Shown piece after piece: positions 43,869-51,839 of a stretch of DNA of 53,711 bases. Source of the stretch: Aeromonas lusitana. Lineage in GTDB: Bacteria > Pseudomonadota > Gammaproteobacteria > Enterobacterales > Aeromonadaceae. Each line of letters starts with the position of its first letter. The stretch's first letter is position 1. The notes under the pieces are model-generated. The model was not told where the DNA came from. It ran no database searches and was given only the letters and a program-made list of their open reading frames with translations. Location: assembly GCF_002812985.1 (NCBI RefSeq), contig NZ_PGCP01000026.1:1-53711 (forward strand), written 5' to 3'. The translations under genes were made by a program, and so were the position numbers.

Positions 43869-45129
43869 GTTCGCGCTCTCCTTGTTGTAAATCCCAGATC
43901 AGTCGGGAATCGAAACTCATGGCAGCCACCATGGTGATCAATACGACCCCCGCAAAGGCGACGGCCGCAGGGCCAGGGTAGATGGTCATCAGATTATCGA
44001 GTCGGATGAGACCCGCCAAAATGGCCACCACGAAGACGTCGATCATCGACCAGCGCCCCACAAATTCGGTCATGCGATAGAGCTTGAGCTTGCGCAGCGG
44101 CGAGGCGCCCTGGCCGCGCTGCACCACGTAGCAGAGCCACAGCAGCGCCAGTATCTTCACCAGGGGGATCACCACGCTGGCGAAGAAGATGACGGCGGCG
44201 ATGGGGTAAGAGCCCAAAGCCCACAGCAGCACTACCCCGCCCAGTATGGTCGAGGGGCTGTCATCCCCCAGGAATACCGTGTCCATGATGGGATAGAGGT
44301 TGGCGGGGATATAGAGGATCACAGAGGTGATGAGCAGTGCCCAGGTGCGATTCAGGCCCCCCGGTTTGCGCGCATGCAGGTGATCGCCACAGCGCGGGCA
44401 GCGATCGGTGCCCGCCTCGCTCAGGGCACCGCAGATATGGCAACCCACCAGCTCGGACGCCATGGCGCCGGCCTCGGGATCCAGCTCCCGCGATTCGGTG
44501 GGGCCAAACAACCGCTGCCACAGCCACATCCGATCCAGGGAGGACATCATCTTGATGAGCAACACGGTATAACCGACGAAGGCCCAGAACGAGAGCCCCA
44601 TCTTGATGTCCGCCATGCCCATCAGCTTGACCAGGGAGATGAGCACCCCGATGAGGAACACATCCACCATCAGCCAGGGGCGGATCCGGCACAGCAGGCG
44701 GCCTAGGGAGCGCAGCGCCCGGCTGTGCATCTCCTTGTCGATACGCCAGAGCACCAGCATGATGGAGCCCACATAGACCAGCGGCAGGCCGATCAGGGTC
44801 AGGCTCAGCACGGCCCCGAGGAACAGGTAGCCCTGCTCCACTAGCGTGGTGATGCACTGCAGGAAGGTCATCTCCTGCCCCACCCCGTGGGAGGAGAACG
44901 ACATGAAGGTGAAGACGTTGGAGAGCGCAAACATGATGAGGGCGGCGAAGCCATAGGCCAGCGGCCTGCGCTCCTGCTGCGGCAGATGGCGGCTCAGGGT
45001 GTGACCGCAGCGGGGACAGCTGCTCGTCTCCCCCACCGCCAGCGTGGTGGCCGGCACCAGCAGGTCGCACTCTTCACAGGCGGTCGCGTCATGGGTATAG
45101 GTTGGATGTTGGTGTAAAACCGGATGCAA
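43861..45129 (-). CDS. pqiA: PqiA, inner-membrane component of the Pqi lipid transport system
   Basis: A polytopic inner-membrane protein of the paraquat-inducible operon. It has two tandem modules, each with a zinc-ribbon-like Cys motif (CEECDLL ... CPRCGH; CHICGA ... CPRCGDH) followed by four membrane helices. VDVFLIGVLISLVKLM and FVGRWSMIDVFVVAILAGLI are typical. No ATG precedes CEEC in frame. A TTG at 45129 puts the first Cys at residue 18, as in E. coli PqiA. A TTG at 45171 would add 14 unlike residues. In E. coli pqiABC is SoxRS-inducible; no SoxS site is recognised here. Confidence 0.93.
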   Translation of the reverse strand: MHPVLHQHPTYTHDATACEECDLLVPATTLAVGETSSCPRCGHTLSRHLPQQERRPLAYGFAALIMFALSNVFTFMSFSSHGVGQEMTFLQCITTLVEQGYLFLGAVLSLTLIGLPLVYVGSIMLVLWRIDKEMHSRALRSLGRLLCRIRPWLMVDVFLIGVLISLVKLMGMADIKMGLSFWAFVGYTVLLIKMMSSLDRMWLWQRLFGPTESRELDPEAGAMASELVGCHICGALSEAGTDRCPRCGDHLHARKPGGLNRTWALLITSVILYIPANLYPIMDTVFLGDDSPSTILGGVVLLWALGSYPIAAVIFFASVVIPLVKILALLWLCYVVQRGQGASPLRKLKLYRMTEFVGRWSMIDVFVVAILAGLIRLDNLMTIYPGPAAVAFAGVVLITMVAAMSFDSRLIWDLQQGERERE

Positions 45130-45304
45130 GATAAGACCCCAGCATGAGGCCGCGCACGGCCAGAGGAGCAATTATTGCAGTCGCCGCTCCTAACAACCAG
45201 CCCTGTTTATCCGAGCTTCAACAATGGGATAGAGAATGACTTTGACAAGCCTGTGACCATTTAGCACAATCAAACGCCACTTTTTTTCCGCGGGACAATA
45301 ATTT

Positions 45305-45664
45305 ATGACAACTGAATCCCCAAGCTACTCAACGATTGAGCAAGCCTTCTCCCTTGGGAACGGGCAAGATTCTGCCCTCAACTGGTTGCGCAAGAACCGC
45401 AGTCAGGTCGCCATCTTCCTAGTGAGCGGCATCAAGCTGGAGGGGACCATCAGCGGTTTCGACCAGTACAGCGTCTTGCTGACCGATGCCCATGGCAATC
45501 AGCAGCTGGTCTACAAGGCCAAGATCTCTACCATCGCCATGCACTCCGGCCGTCCGGCCGTCAGCATCCAGCGGGCCCGCAAGCCGCGCGTCTCCATGGC
45601 GCCGCGTCCCCACGGTGCTCCGGGTCGCTACGATGACAATCAGGGCGGTAGCGGCGAGCACTGA
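45305..45664 (+). CDS. Divergent Hfq-like Sm-fold RNA-binding protein
   Basis: A 119-aa protein whose residues 21-80 align with E. coli Hfq 8-65: LNWLRKNR (Hfq LNALRRER), VAIFLVSGIKLEGTI, FDQYSVLL and VYKAKIST (Hfq VYKHAIST). Gln8, Asp9, Arg16, Arg19, Lys31, Asp40, Gln41 and Lys56 equivalents are kept. His57 is Ala, Phe42 is Tyr, Tyr25 is Phe and Asn28 is Ser. There are two extra residues in the β3-β4 loop, a 13-residue N-terminal extension and an Arg/Pro-rich tail (SIQRARKPRVSMAPRPHG). It stands alone, divergent from pqiA, not in the miaA-hfq-hflX setting, so it is probably a second Hfq-type protein. Confidence 0.82.
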   Translation: MTTESPSYSTIEQAFSLGNGQDSALNWLRKNRSQVAIFLVSGIKLEGTISGFDQYSVLLTDAHGNQQLVYKAKISTIAMHSGRPAVSIQRARKPRVSMAPRPHGAPGRYDDNQGGSGEH

Positions 45665-45722
45665 TGCTCGCTCTCGCCTAGCCTGAAGCGTGTCGCTGCG
45701 TCAAGCACTGACAGATGCGCAT

Positions 45723-45764
45723 ACCCACTCTCATGTTTATCGCCTGTCCCGTATGAGAGTGGGT
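45723..45764. terminator. 12-bp stem with an 18-nt loop between the Hfq-like gene and yqaB
   Basis: ACCCACTCTCAT pairs perfectly with ATGAGAGTGGGT. The large loop and lack of a T run are unusual for an intrinsic terminator, though the site lies between two convergent genes. It could equally be an RNA element in the 3' region of the Hfq-like mRNA. Confidence 0.5.
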
Positions 45765-45799
45765 CTTCTCCAAGACCCTATATAACGCGTCTCGTCCGT

Positions 45800-46390
45800 T
45801 CAGTAGCTCAATCCGACCGGTTTCCCTTCCTTGACCATGCACACCTGCATGCCCGCCGCCTGACCGGCCTGGGCACCTATGCCCGTGTCCTCGAACACCA
45901 GACAGTTACCCGCCTCTATGCTCAGTCGGCGCGCCACCAGCAAGAAGGTATCCGGATGGGGTTTGTGCAGATCCACGTCGTCGGCGGTGACCACCACGGG
46001 GAAGTAGCGATCCAGCCCGGTATTGCGCAGCACGGCTTCGGCATTGATGCGCGGTGACCCTGTGCCTATCCCCATGGGGATCTTGCCGTGGTAGCGCTCG
46101 ACCAGTTCCAGCATGGCCGGGAACGGGGTGGCCTTGTGCAGGTTGGCCACATAGTGCTCCGTCTTGCAGCGGGTCACCACCAGAGGATCCAGTGCAATCT
46201 GCTGCACCTCTGCCACCAGCAGGGCTATCTTGCGGCTCGGCATGCCACCCAGTTCATAGAACCAGTCGGCATCGAACTGGAAACCAAACTCGCGGGCGGT
46301 ATGTTCCCAGGCGGCCAGATGCAGCGGCATGGAGTCAACCAGAGTGCCGTCGAGGTCGAAGACCAGGCCTTGAAATCCGGATAGGGTCAT
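45800..46390 (-). CDS. yqaB: HAD-family sugar phosphatase YqaB (β-phosphoglucomutase-like)
   Basis: A cytoplasmic HAD phosphatase of 196 aa. E. coli YqaB prefers fructose-1-phosphate and 6-phosphogluconate. Motif I DLDGT is at 12-16. GIGTGSPRINAEAVL is motif II, HKPHPDTFLL gives the Lys of motif III and VFEDTGIGAQAGQAAGM motif IV. The cap helix SMPLHLAAWEHTAREFGFQF fits the family. It lies downstream of the diguanylate cyclase gene on the same strand with a 149-bp gap. Confidence 0.9.
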   Translation of the reverse strand: MTLSGFQGLVFDLDGTLVDSMPLHLAAWEHTAREFGFQFDADWFYELGGMPSRKIALLVAEVQQIALDPLVVTRCKTEHYVANLHKATPFPAMLELVERYHGKIPMGIGTGSPRINAEAVLRNTGLDRYFPVVVTADDVDLHKPHPDTFLLVARRLSIEAGNCLVFEDTGIGAQAGQAAGMQVCMVKEGKPVGLSY

Positions 46391-46539
46391 GGTGCAGGAT
46401 CTGTCTTGTGAAAATGGGCCCCCATTCTAGCCAGAGCCAAGGCGTATCGCCATGTGCCAGATGGCGAGAAACGCTTGCCACCTCATTTATGGCGCGAAAG
46501 ACCGCTGGATGAGGGGATTCGAGGATGATTCAGGGCAGC

Positions 46540-48210
46540 TCACTGAGGGGTGATGAGGGGCTCGGCCTGTGCGCGGTAGGCCAGGGTGCAGGCGCGCCCC
46601 CGTGACTTGGCATGATAGAGCGCCTGATCCGCCTGCTCGGTCAGGGTCTGCCACCCCTTGTCGGACGAGGGGATGAGGTAGCTGAAACCGATGCTGACCG
46701 TGAGCATCTCGGTGACCCGTGACGCCGGGTGGGCTATCTGCAGCCGCTCCAGCCCCTGGTGGATCTGCTCCGCCAGCCGCTCCGCCTCCCCCGGCTGCGG
46801 GGCGCACAACAGGATCACAAACTCCTCCCCGCCGTAACGGGCCACCAGATTGGTCCTGCGCCGCTCCGTCTCCTGCAGCAGGGCCGCCACCCGCTGCAGG
46901 CATTGGTCCCCCTTGCCGTGGCCGAAGTGATCGTTGTAGGACTTGAACTCATCCACGTCGATCATCAGCACCGCCAGTATTCCCTGATGACGGCGGGCCC
47001 GCTCCCACTCCCGCTCCATGGTGATGTCCCACTGGCGACGGTTGGCGATCCCGGTCAGGGGATCTTCCAGCGACAGCAGGGAGAGGCGCCGGTTGGCCTC
47101 CTCCAGCGCCCGGTTGGTATCGGCCAGCTGGCGGGTCCGCTCCTGCACCCTTTGCTCCAGCTCACGGTTGAAACGCTCCAGGGTGGCCTGGGTACGCTGG
47201 CGGATCAGCAACTGGGAGAGCACGGCGGCGTACTGTTTGAAGATCTCGCTCTGGTAGGCCTTGAGGGGGCGGCGCCAGAGCAGGTTGTCGGCGGCGATCC
47301 AGCCGATGGGGGTGGTTCCGTCCCACAGGGACACCATGGCATTCCAGCCACGCCCCACCTCCTGCTGTTCGTAATAGAGGGGCGCATCCTCCAGCACCAG
47401 CACGTAGTCCTTGCGCCGCAGCGCCTCCTGCACTGTGGGGTGTTCCGGGATAGCGCTGACGAAGTGACGCTCATCGACCAGTTCGCCCGCCTCGTTGGTG
47501 CCCCAGGTGCCCTGCATGGTCTTGAGATCCGCGTCGATCAGGAAGATGGCGATGCGATCGAACTGCAGCTCCTGGCGGGCAAGGGCCACGGCGTCGTGCA
47601 GCAACTGCTCTTCGCTGTCACAGCGCGACAGCTGAACCCCGACCAGGTGCAGTGCCTGCAACATGCTGAGGAAGGCGTCCTGCAAGGCCTGGCTGCGGAC
47701 GAGGTCAGCCTGGGTATGGAGCCGCTGATCCCGCTCCAGATCCACCTGGCTGGCCAGCCTTCTACCATCCAGTTCTGCTGCCAGGTAATGCATAAGCAGC
47801 TGAATACTCTGCTGGTGACGCCTTGGCAGGCGATCCAGGCGGCGCCTCGTCTCCAGGTAGACAGCGGCCTCCAGCCCCTGATGACGTTTGAGCGGGAAAC
47901 TGGCGCGCAGACGGGGCGCCTCGGGCTCGACGCTCTCCCAGAGCGCTTCGGCTGCCGTGACGGGTTCCACCAGCAGCTGGCAGAGCGCGAGGGAGCGTTC
48001 GATGAAGGAGATGGGGAGCGCCAGGCTGGTCAGGGCATCGGCATGCAGGCAGAGCAGACCCAGCTCGGGGCGATAGCAGTAGAGCTGGGGCGTCGGCGCC
48101 CGCAGCCACAGATAGATCTGTTCGGCCTCGGTCTTCTCTCTGACCGCGGCCAGCGTCACCTCACACAGCTGTTCAAAACTGGTGAAGTGCTCCGGATCCC
48201 ATTCTTGCAT
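46540..48210 (-). CDS. GAF-domain diguanylate cyclase
   Basis: Makes the second messenger c-di-GMP from two GTP. The 556-aa protein has no membrane segment. An N-terminal region of unclear type (1-185) and a GAF-like domain (about 195-340; FDRIAIFLIDADLKTMQGTWGTNEAG) precede a coiled coil (FNRELEQRVQERTRQLADTNRALEEAN, in pieces) and a GGDEF domain with an active GGEEF motif at 460-464. The inhibitory site expected five residues before it (RxxD) reads RRTN, so product feedback may be lost. The cytosolic signal is unknown. Confidence 0.92.
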   Translation of the reverse strand: MQEWDPEHFTSFEQLCEVTLAAVREKTEAEQIYLWLRAPTPQLYCYRPELGLLCLHADALTSLALPISFIERSLALCQLLVEPVTAAEALWESVEPEAPRLRASFPLKRHQGLEAAVYLETRRRLDRLPRRHQQSIQLLMHYLAAELDGRRLASQVDLERDQRLHTQADLVRSQALQDAFLSMLQALHLVGVQLSRCDSEEQLLHDAVALARQELQFDRIAIFLIDADLKTMQGTWGTNEAGELVDERHFVSAIPEHPTVQEALRRKDYVLVLEDAPLYYEQQEVGRGWNAMVSLWDGTTPIGWIAADNLLWRRPLKAYQSEIFKQYAAVLSQLLIRQRTQATLERFNRELEQRVQERTRQLADTNRALEEANRRLSLLSLEDPLTGIANRRQWDITMEREWERARRHQGILAVLMIDVDEFKSYNDHFGHGKGDQCLQRVAALLQETERRRTNLVARYGGEEFVILLCAPQPGEAERLAEQIHQGLERLQIAHPASRVTEMLTVSIGFSYLIPSSDKGWQTLTEQADQALYHAKSRGRACTLAYRAQAEPLITPQ

Positions 48211-48304
48211 GCCAGTTCATCCTTGAAATGTATCCAAGCGAGTATATCGGCAAGCCTGACCATTTACTGAGCTAGCACTCAAAAGCGCGATCCAGAGCCC
48301 AGTT

Positions 48305-49177
48305 TTACAGCAGATTCAGTGCCTGCATGGCGGAACGGATCCGCTCACGGGTCGCCTCCGACAGGGGCATCACCGGCAGCCGGCACTCCTCGCTGCAAAA
48401 GCCCAGCAGGGAGACGGCGTATTTGGCTCCGGCCGGGCTCGGCTCGGCGAACATGGCCTGGTGCAGAGGGATCAGCTTGTCCTGCAGCTCGCGGGCGGCC
48501 TGCCAGTCACCCGCCAGGGTCAGGTTCTGCACCTCGGCCACCAGCTTGGGGGCCACGTTGGCGGTCACCGAGATGCAGCCCTGGCCACCGCCGATGTTGT
48601 AGGCCACCGCGGTGGCATCTTCGCCGGAGAGCCAGGCAAAGGGCTTCTTGATCAGCTGACGCTCGGTCCAGGGACGGGCCAGATCGCCGGTAGCATCCTT
48701 CACCCCGGCGATGCGCGGCAACTCGGCCAGGCGGGCCAGGGTCGCCGGTTGCACGTCGACGATGGCGCGCGGCGGGATGTTGTAGACGATGATGGGCTTG
48801 GTGGTGGCGTCATGCACCGCCTTGAAGTGATGGAACAGCCCTTCCTGATTGGGGCGGTTGTAGTAACCGGCCACGTGCAGGGTGGCATCCGCCCCGGCCT
48901 GCTCGGCGTGACGGGTGTATTCGATGGCCTCGACCGGGTTGTTGGAGCCGGCACCGGCGATGACCGGCACGCGACCGGCCACCTGCTTGACCACCAGCTC
49001 CACCACCCGGCAGTGCTCGTCGTGGGTCAGGGTCGGGCTCTCCCCCGTGGTCCCCACCGGCACTATGCCGTGGGTGCCTTGCTCTATGTGCCACTCCACC
49101 AGACGAGCCAGCGCGGCCTCATCCAGCTGGCCCTGCTTGAACGGGGTGATCAGGGCAACTATCGAACCTTGAAACAT
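48305..49177 (-). CDS. dapA: 4-hydroxy-tetrahydrodipicolinate synthase
   Basis: The first committed enzyme of lysine and meso-diaminopimelate synthesis; condenses pyruvate with aspartate semialdehyde. The 290-aa TIM barrel has TTGES (43-47), Tyr132 in VYNIPPR and the Schiff-base Lys160 in GVKDAT. The block YNIPPRAIVDV and the VKDATGDLARP that follows differ from E. coli DapA (YNVPSRTG), resembling the form common in alphaproteobacteria. It may be one of two dapA genes. A terminator and a small leader ORF lie upstream. Confidence 0.93.
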   Translation of the reverse strand: MFQGSIVALITPFKQGQLDEAALARLVEWHIEQGTHGIVPVGTTGESPTLTHDEHCRVVELVVKQVAGRVPVIAGAGSNNPVEAIEYTRHAEQAGADATLHVAGYYNRPNQEGLFHHFKAVHDATTKPIIVYNIPPRAIVDVQPATLARLAELPRIAGVKDATGDLARPWTERQLIKKPFAWLSGEDATAVAYNIGGGQGCISVTANVAPKLVAEVQNLTLAGDWQAARELQDKLIPLHQAMFAEPSPAGAKYAVSLLGFCSEECRLPVMPLSEATRERIRSAMQALNLL

Positions 49178-49216
49178 GGGATTTCCTTCTCCTGAATGAG
49201 TGGTTTGGTCAATAAA

Positions 49217-49248
49217 AAGCCCCGGTACGAGGGTCGCTACCGGGGCTT
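49217..49248 (-). terminator. Intrinsic terminator in the dapA 5' region (possible attenuator)
   Basis: On the minus strand AAGCCCCGGTA and TACCGGGGCTT form an 11-bp stem with a 10-nt loop, followed by a T-rich run. It lies 40 bp before the dapA start and reads toward dapA, so it would stop transcripts from the upstream promoter unless bypassed. Confidence 0.7.
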
Positions 49249-49270
49249 GAATCGTCTCAGGGATGAGAGG

Positions 49271-49342
49271 TTACGCGCGCACGTCAGCAGGCCCGAGGTT
49301 CAGGCTGTGTTTATGCTTTCGTTTCGATACGCGAAGCCGCAT
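49271..49342 (-). CDS. Possible leader peptide upstream of dapA
   Basis: A 23-codon ORF (begins MRLRVSKRKHKHS, ends ADVRA) between the candidate promoter and the terminator before dapA. It has three Lys and two His codons in a six-codon run. Such a layout (promoter, short ORF with clustered codons, terminator, biosynthetic gene) is that of ribosome-controlled attenuation. No convincing ribosome-binding site is seen, and a second 16-codon ORF (ATG 49350) overlaps in another frame, so the assignment is tentative. Confidence 0.35.
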   Translation of the reverse strand: MRLRVSKRKHKHSLNLGPADVRA

Positions 49343-49396
49343 GGCATCATCTCTGGCTAAATAAGGTGTCTGGCATATTTCGGGAAGGCGGCATAA

Positions 49397-49425
49397 ATGT
49401 CAAGGCGAAAGCAGCCATGTATAAT
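49397..49425. promoter_or_regulatory. Overlapping divergent promoters for rsmC (+) and the dapA leader (-)
   Basis: On the plus strand ATGTCA (49397-49402) and a consensus TATAAT (49420-49425) are 17 bp apart, 30 bp before rsmC. On the minus strand the same segment reads TTGACA (49403-49398), a perfect -35 box pointing to dapA, with AAATAT 17 bp further as a weak -10. Confidence 0.6.
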
Positions 49426-49454
49426 GGCCGCCCAAAATTGCGTGGAGAAACCCA

Positions 49455-50483
49455 ATGAGTCGTCCTGTCAGTGCCGTCAGCCAGATGCTGGAACGTAACC
49501 AAGCCCTCTTCGTCGGCAAGCGCCTGCTCGTCTGCGGCGCCCTGGAGGATGACTACCCGCGCCAACTGGCCGAGCTGACCGACTCCCTGACGGTGTTCAC
49601 CACAGATTATTGCTACTACCTCAGCCAGCAAGAAGCCCTTGGTGACAACATTCTATTCGATCACCAGCTCGGCGGCGCCCCCCGCTTCGATGCCCTGCTG
49701 CTGCTGATGCCCAAGGCCAAGGCCGAGGCGCAATACCTGCTGGCCATGATGGCCCCCCTGCTGGAGGCGGGTGCCGACCTGCTGCTGGCGGGTGAAAACC
49801 GGGGCGGGATCAATGGGGCCGACAAGCTGCTGGCGCCGTATGGTGAGAAACCGATCAAACGGGACTCGGCGCGCCGCAGCTCCCTCTATCACGGCGAGCT
49901 CGGCAAGCCGGTCGCGCCGTTCGAGCTGGAGGCCTGGTTCAGCCGCTACGAGTGTCTGGCCGGCGACACTGCGCTGACCGTGATGGCGCTGCCCGGGGTA
50001 TTCAGTGCCGACGGACTGGATCTCGGCAGCCAGATGCTGCTGGCCAGCCTGCCCCCCATGACCGGCAAGCTGCTCGACTTTGGCTGCGGCGCCGGCGTCA
50101 TCGGCTCTGTCCTGGCCAAGCGCAATCCGGCCCTGGCCGTCCACATGGTGGACATCAATGCCCTGGCACTGGAGTCCAGCCGCCGTACCCTGGCCATCAA
50201 CGGGGTGCAGGGCAAGGTCTATGCCTCCGACGTCTACTCCGATGTGGCTGAAAAATTCCAACATATTGTCTCGAACCCGCCCTTCCATGCCGGCCTCAAA
50301 ACCTTCTATGCCGCCACCGAAACCTTCCTGGAAAAGGCCCCCGGATTCCTGGCCGCCAATGGCTCTCTGACCATAGTCGCAAACGCCTTCCTGCGATATC
50401 AGCCTATACTGGATACTCACTTCAAACGGACCGAGGTGATCGGCAGCGACACCAAATTCAGGGTCTATCTGAGCAAAGTGTAA
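49455..50483 (+). CDS. rsmC: 16S rRNA (guanine(1207)-N(2))-methyltransferase RsmC
   Basis: Methylates G1207 of 16S rRNA in the 30S subunit using S-adenosylmethionine. The two-domain 342-aa protein has a degenerate N-terminal methyltransferase-like half and a C-terminal catalytic half with the SAM motif [12 protein letters not shown], the acidic [10 protein letters not shown] and the catalytic NPPFHAG. Length and motifs match E. coli RsmC. It is transcribed from its own promoter and ends at a strong terminator before glgC. Confidence 0.96.
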   Translation: MSRPVSAVSQMLERNQALFVGKRLLVCGALEDDYPRQLAELTDSLTVFTTDYCYYLSQQEALGDNILFDHQLGGAPRFDALLLLMPKAKAEAQYLLAMMAPLLEAGADLLLAGENRGGINGADKLLAPYGEKPIKRDSARRSSLYHGELGKPVAPFELEAWFSRYECLAGDTALTVMALPGVFSADGLDLGSQMLLASLPPMTGKLLDFGCGAGVIGSVLAKRNPALAVHMVDINALALESSRRTLAINGVQGKVYASDVYSDVAEKFQHIVSNPPFHAGLKTFYAATETFLEKAPGFLAANGSLTIVANAFLRYQPILDTHFKRTEVIGSDTKFRVYLSKV

Positions 50484-50557
50484 ATAAGTGTAACGGTTGT
50501 AATAAAACAAGTAGAGAGTGCCAGACGGGATCTGTTAAGGTAGAAAAAAACGATTTC

Positions 50558-50579
50558 CACCCCTTTTGGGGTGTTTTTT
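50558..50579 (+). terminator. rsmC Rho-independent terminator
   Basis: CACCCC / GGGGTG with a TTTT loop is followed by six T residues. It lies between rsmC and glgC, so a glgC promoter must sit beyond it or overlap it. Confidence 0.88.
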
Positions 50580-50621
50580 CGCAACAGTCTGAAAGCCTTT
50601 TCAAGCAGGGAGAGAAATATA

Positions 50622-51839
50622 ATGGCAGGCATTTTGACCATGATCCTGGCCGGGGGGGAAGGTACTCGCCTCCAGCCGCTGACCACCACCCGCAGCAAGC
50701 CTTCCGTGCCCTTCGGCGGCAGTTACCGTCTGATCGACTTCGTCCTCAACAACTTCGTCAACGCCGATTTTCTGCGCATCTATGTGCTCACCCAGTTCAA
50801 GTCCCAGTCCCTCTATCTGCACATGAAGAAGGGCTGGAACATAGTCGGCATCACGGACCGCTTCATCGATCCCATCCCGGCCCAGATGCGGATGGGCAAG
50901 CGCTGGTATGACGGCACCGCTGACGCCATCTACCAGAACCTGCGCTTCATCGAGACCTCGGATCCCGAGCACGTCTGCATCTTCGGCTCGGACCACATCT
51001 ACAAGATGGACGTGAGCCAGATGGTGACCTTCCACAAGCAGAAGGCCGCCGCCATGACGGTCGCCGCCCTGCGCATGCCCATCGAGGAGGCGAGCGCCTT
51101 CGGGGTGATCGAGGTGGATCACGAAGGGCGGATGATTGGCTTTGAAGAAAAGCCCAAGCACCCCAAGCACATCCCGGGGGATCCCACCCAGGCCCTGGTC
51201 TCCATGGGCAACTACATCTTCGAGACCGAGACGCTATACCGCGAGCTGAAACGGGATGCCGCCGAGGAGAACTCCAGCCACGACTTTGGCAAGGACATCA
51301 TCCCCAGCCTCTACCCGCGCACCCCCGTATATGTCTACGACTACAGCAGCAACGTGATCCCGGGTGAGAAACCCAACGTCTACTGGCGCGACGTGGGGAC
51401 GCTCGACTCCTATTGGCAGGCGCACATGGACCTGGTGGCCGACGATGCCCCCTTCTCCCTCTACAACCGCAAGTGGCCGCTGCACACTCACTACCCGCCC
51501 CTGCCCCCCGCCACCTTCATCGATACCGATGATTGCAAGGTCAAGATCGCCAACTCATTGATCTCCGGTGGGTGTTTCATTCAGGGCAGCCAGATCCAGC
51601 GCTCCATCCTGGGCTTTAGCTGCAATATCGGGCCCTGCAGCCACATCAGTGAATCCGTGCTGCTGGGGGACGTGAAGATAGGGGAAGGCTGCTCAATTCG
51701 GCGCGCCATCATAGATAAAAACGTTGAAATTGCACCCGGCACCGTGATCGGTGAGAATCTGGACCATGACAGAGAGAGGTTTACCGTGTCCGAAGGCGGT
51801 ATCGTCGTGGTACCTAAGGGAGCAAGAGTTGGTTATTAG
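50622..51839 (+). CDS. glgC: Glucose-1-phosphate adenylyltransferase
   Basis: Makes ADP-glucose for glycogen synthesis. MILAGGEGTRLQPLT and KPSVPFGGSYRLIDFVL near the N terminus form the nucleotide-binding site. GTADAIYQNL, FGSDHIYKMD, the substrate-contact FEEKPKHPK and the left-handed β-helix C terminus complete the 405-aa enzyme. ATG 50622 follows an AGGGAGAG ribosome-binding site; the in-frame extension to 50571 crosses the rsmC terminator and is rejected. It overlaps glgA by 11 bp. Confidence 0.96.
   Translation: MAGILTMILAGGEGTRLQPLTTTRSKPSVPFGGSYRLIDFVLNNFVNADFLRIYVLTQFKSQSLYLHMKKGWNIVGITDRFIDPIPAQMRMGKRWYDGTADAIYQNLRFIETSDPEHVCIFGSDHIYKMDVSQMVTFHKQKAAAMTVAALRMPIEEASAFGVIEVDHEGRMIGFEEKPKHPKHIPGDPTQALVSMGNYIFETETLYRELKRDAAEENSSHDFGKDIIPSLYPRTPVYVYDYSSNVIPGEKPNVYWRDVGTLDSYWQAHMDLVADDAPFSLYNRKWPLHTHYPPLPPATFIDTDDCKVKIANSLISGGCFIQGSQIQRSILGFSCNIGPCSHISESVLLGDVKIGEGCSIRRAIIDKNVEIAPGTVIGENLDHDRERFTVSEGGIVVVPKGARVGY

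Noticed and set aside
43861..45171. pqiA start at TTG 45171
   Set aside because: It adds 14 residues not seen in homologues. The in-frame TTG at 45129 places the CxxC motif where E. coli PqiA has it. The point is not settled, so it is noted in the entry.
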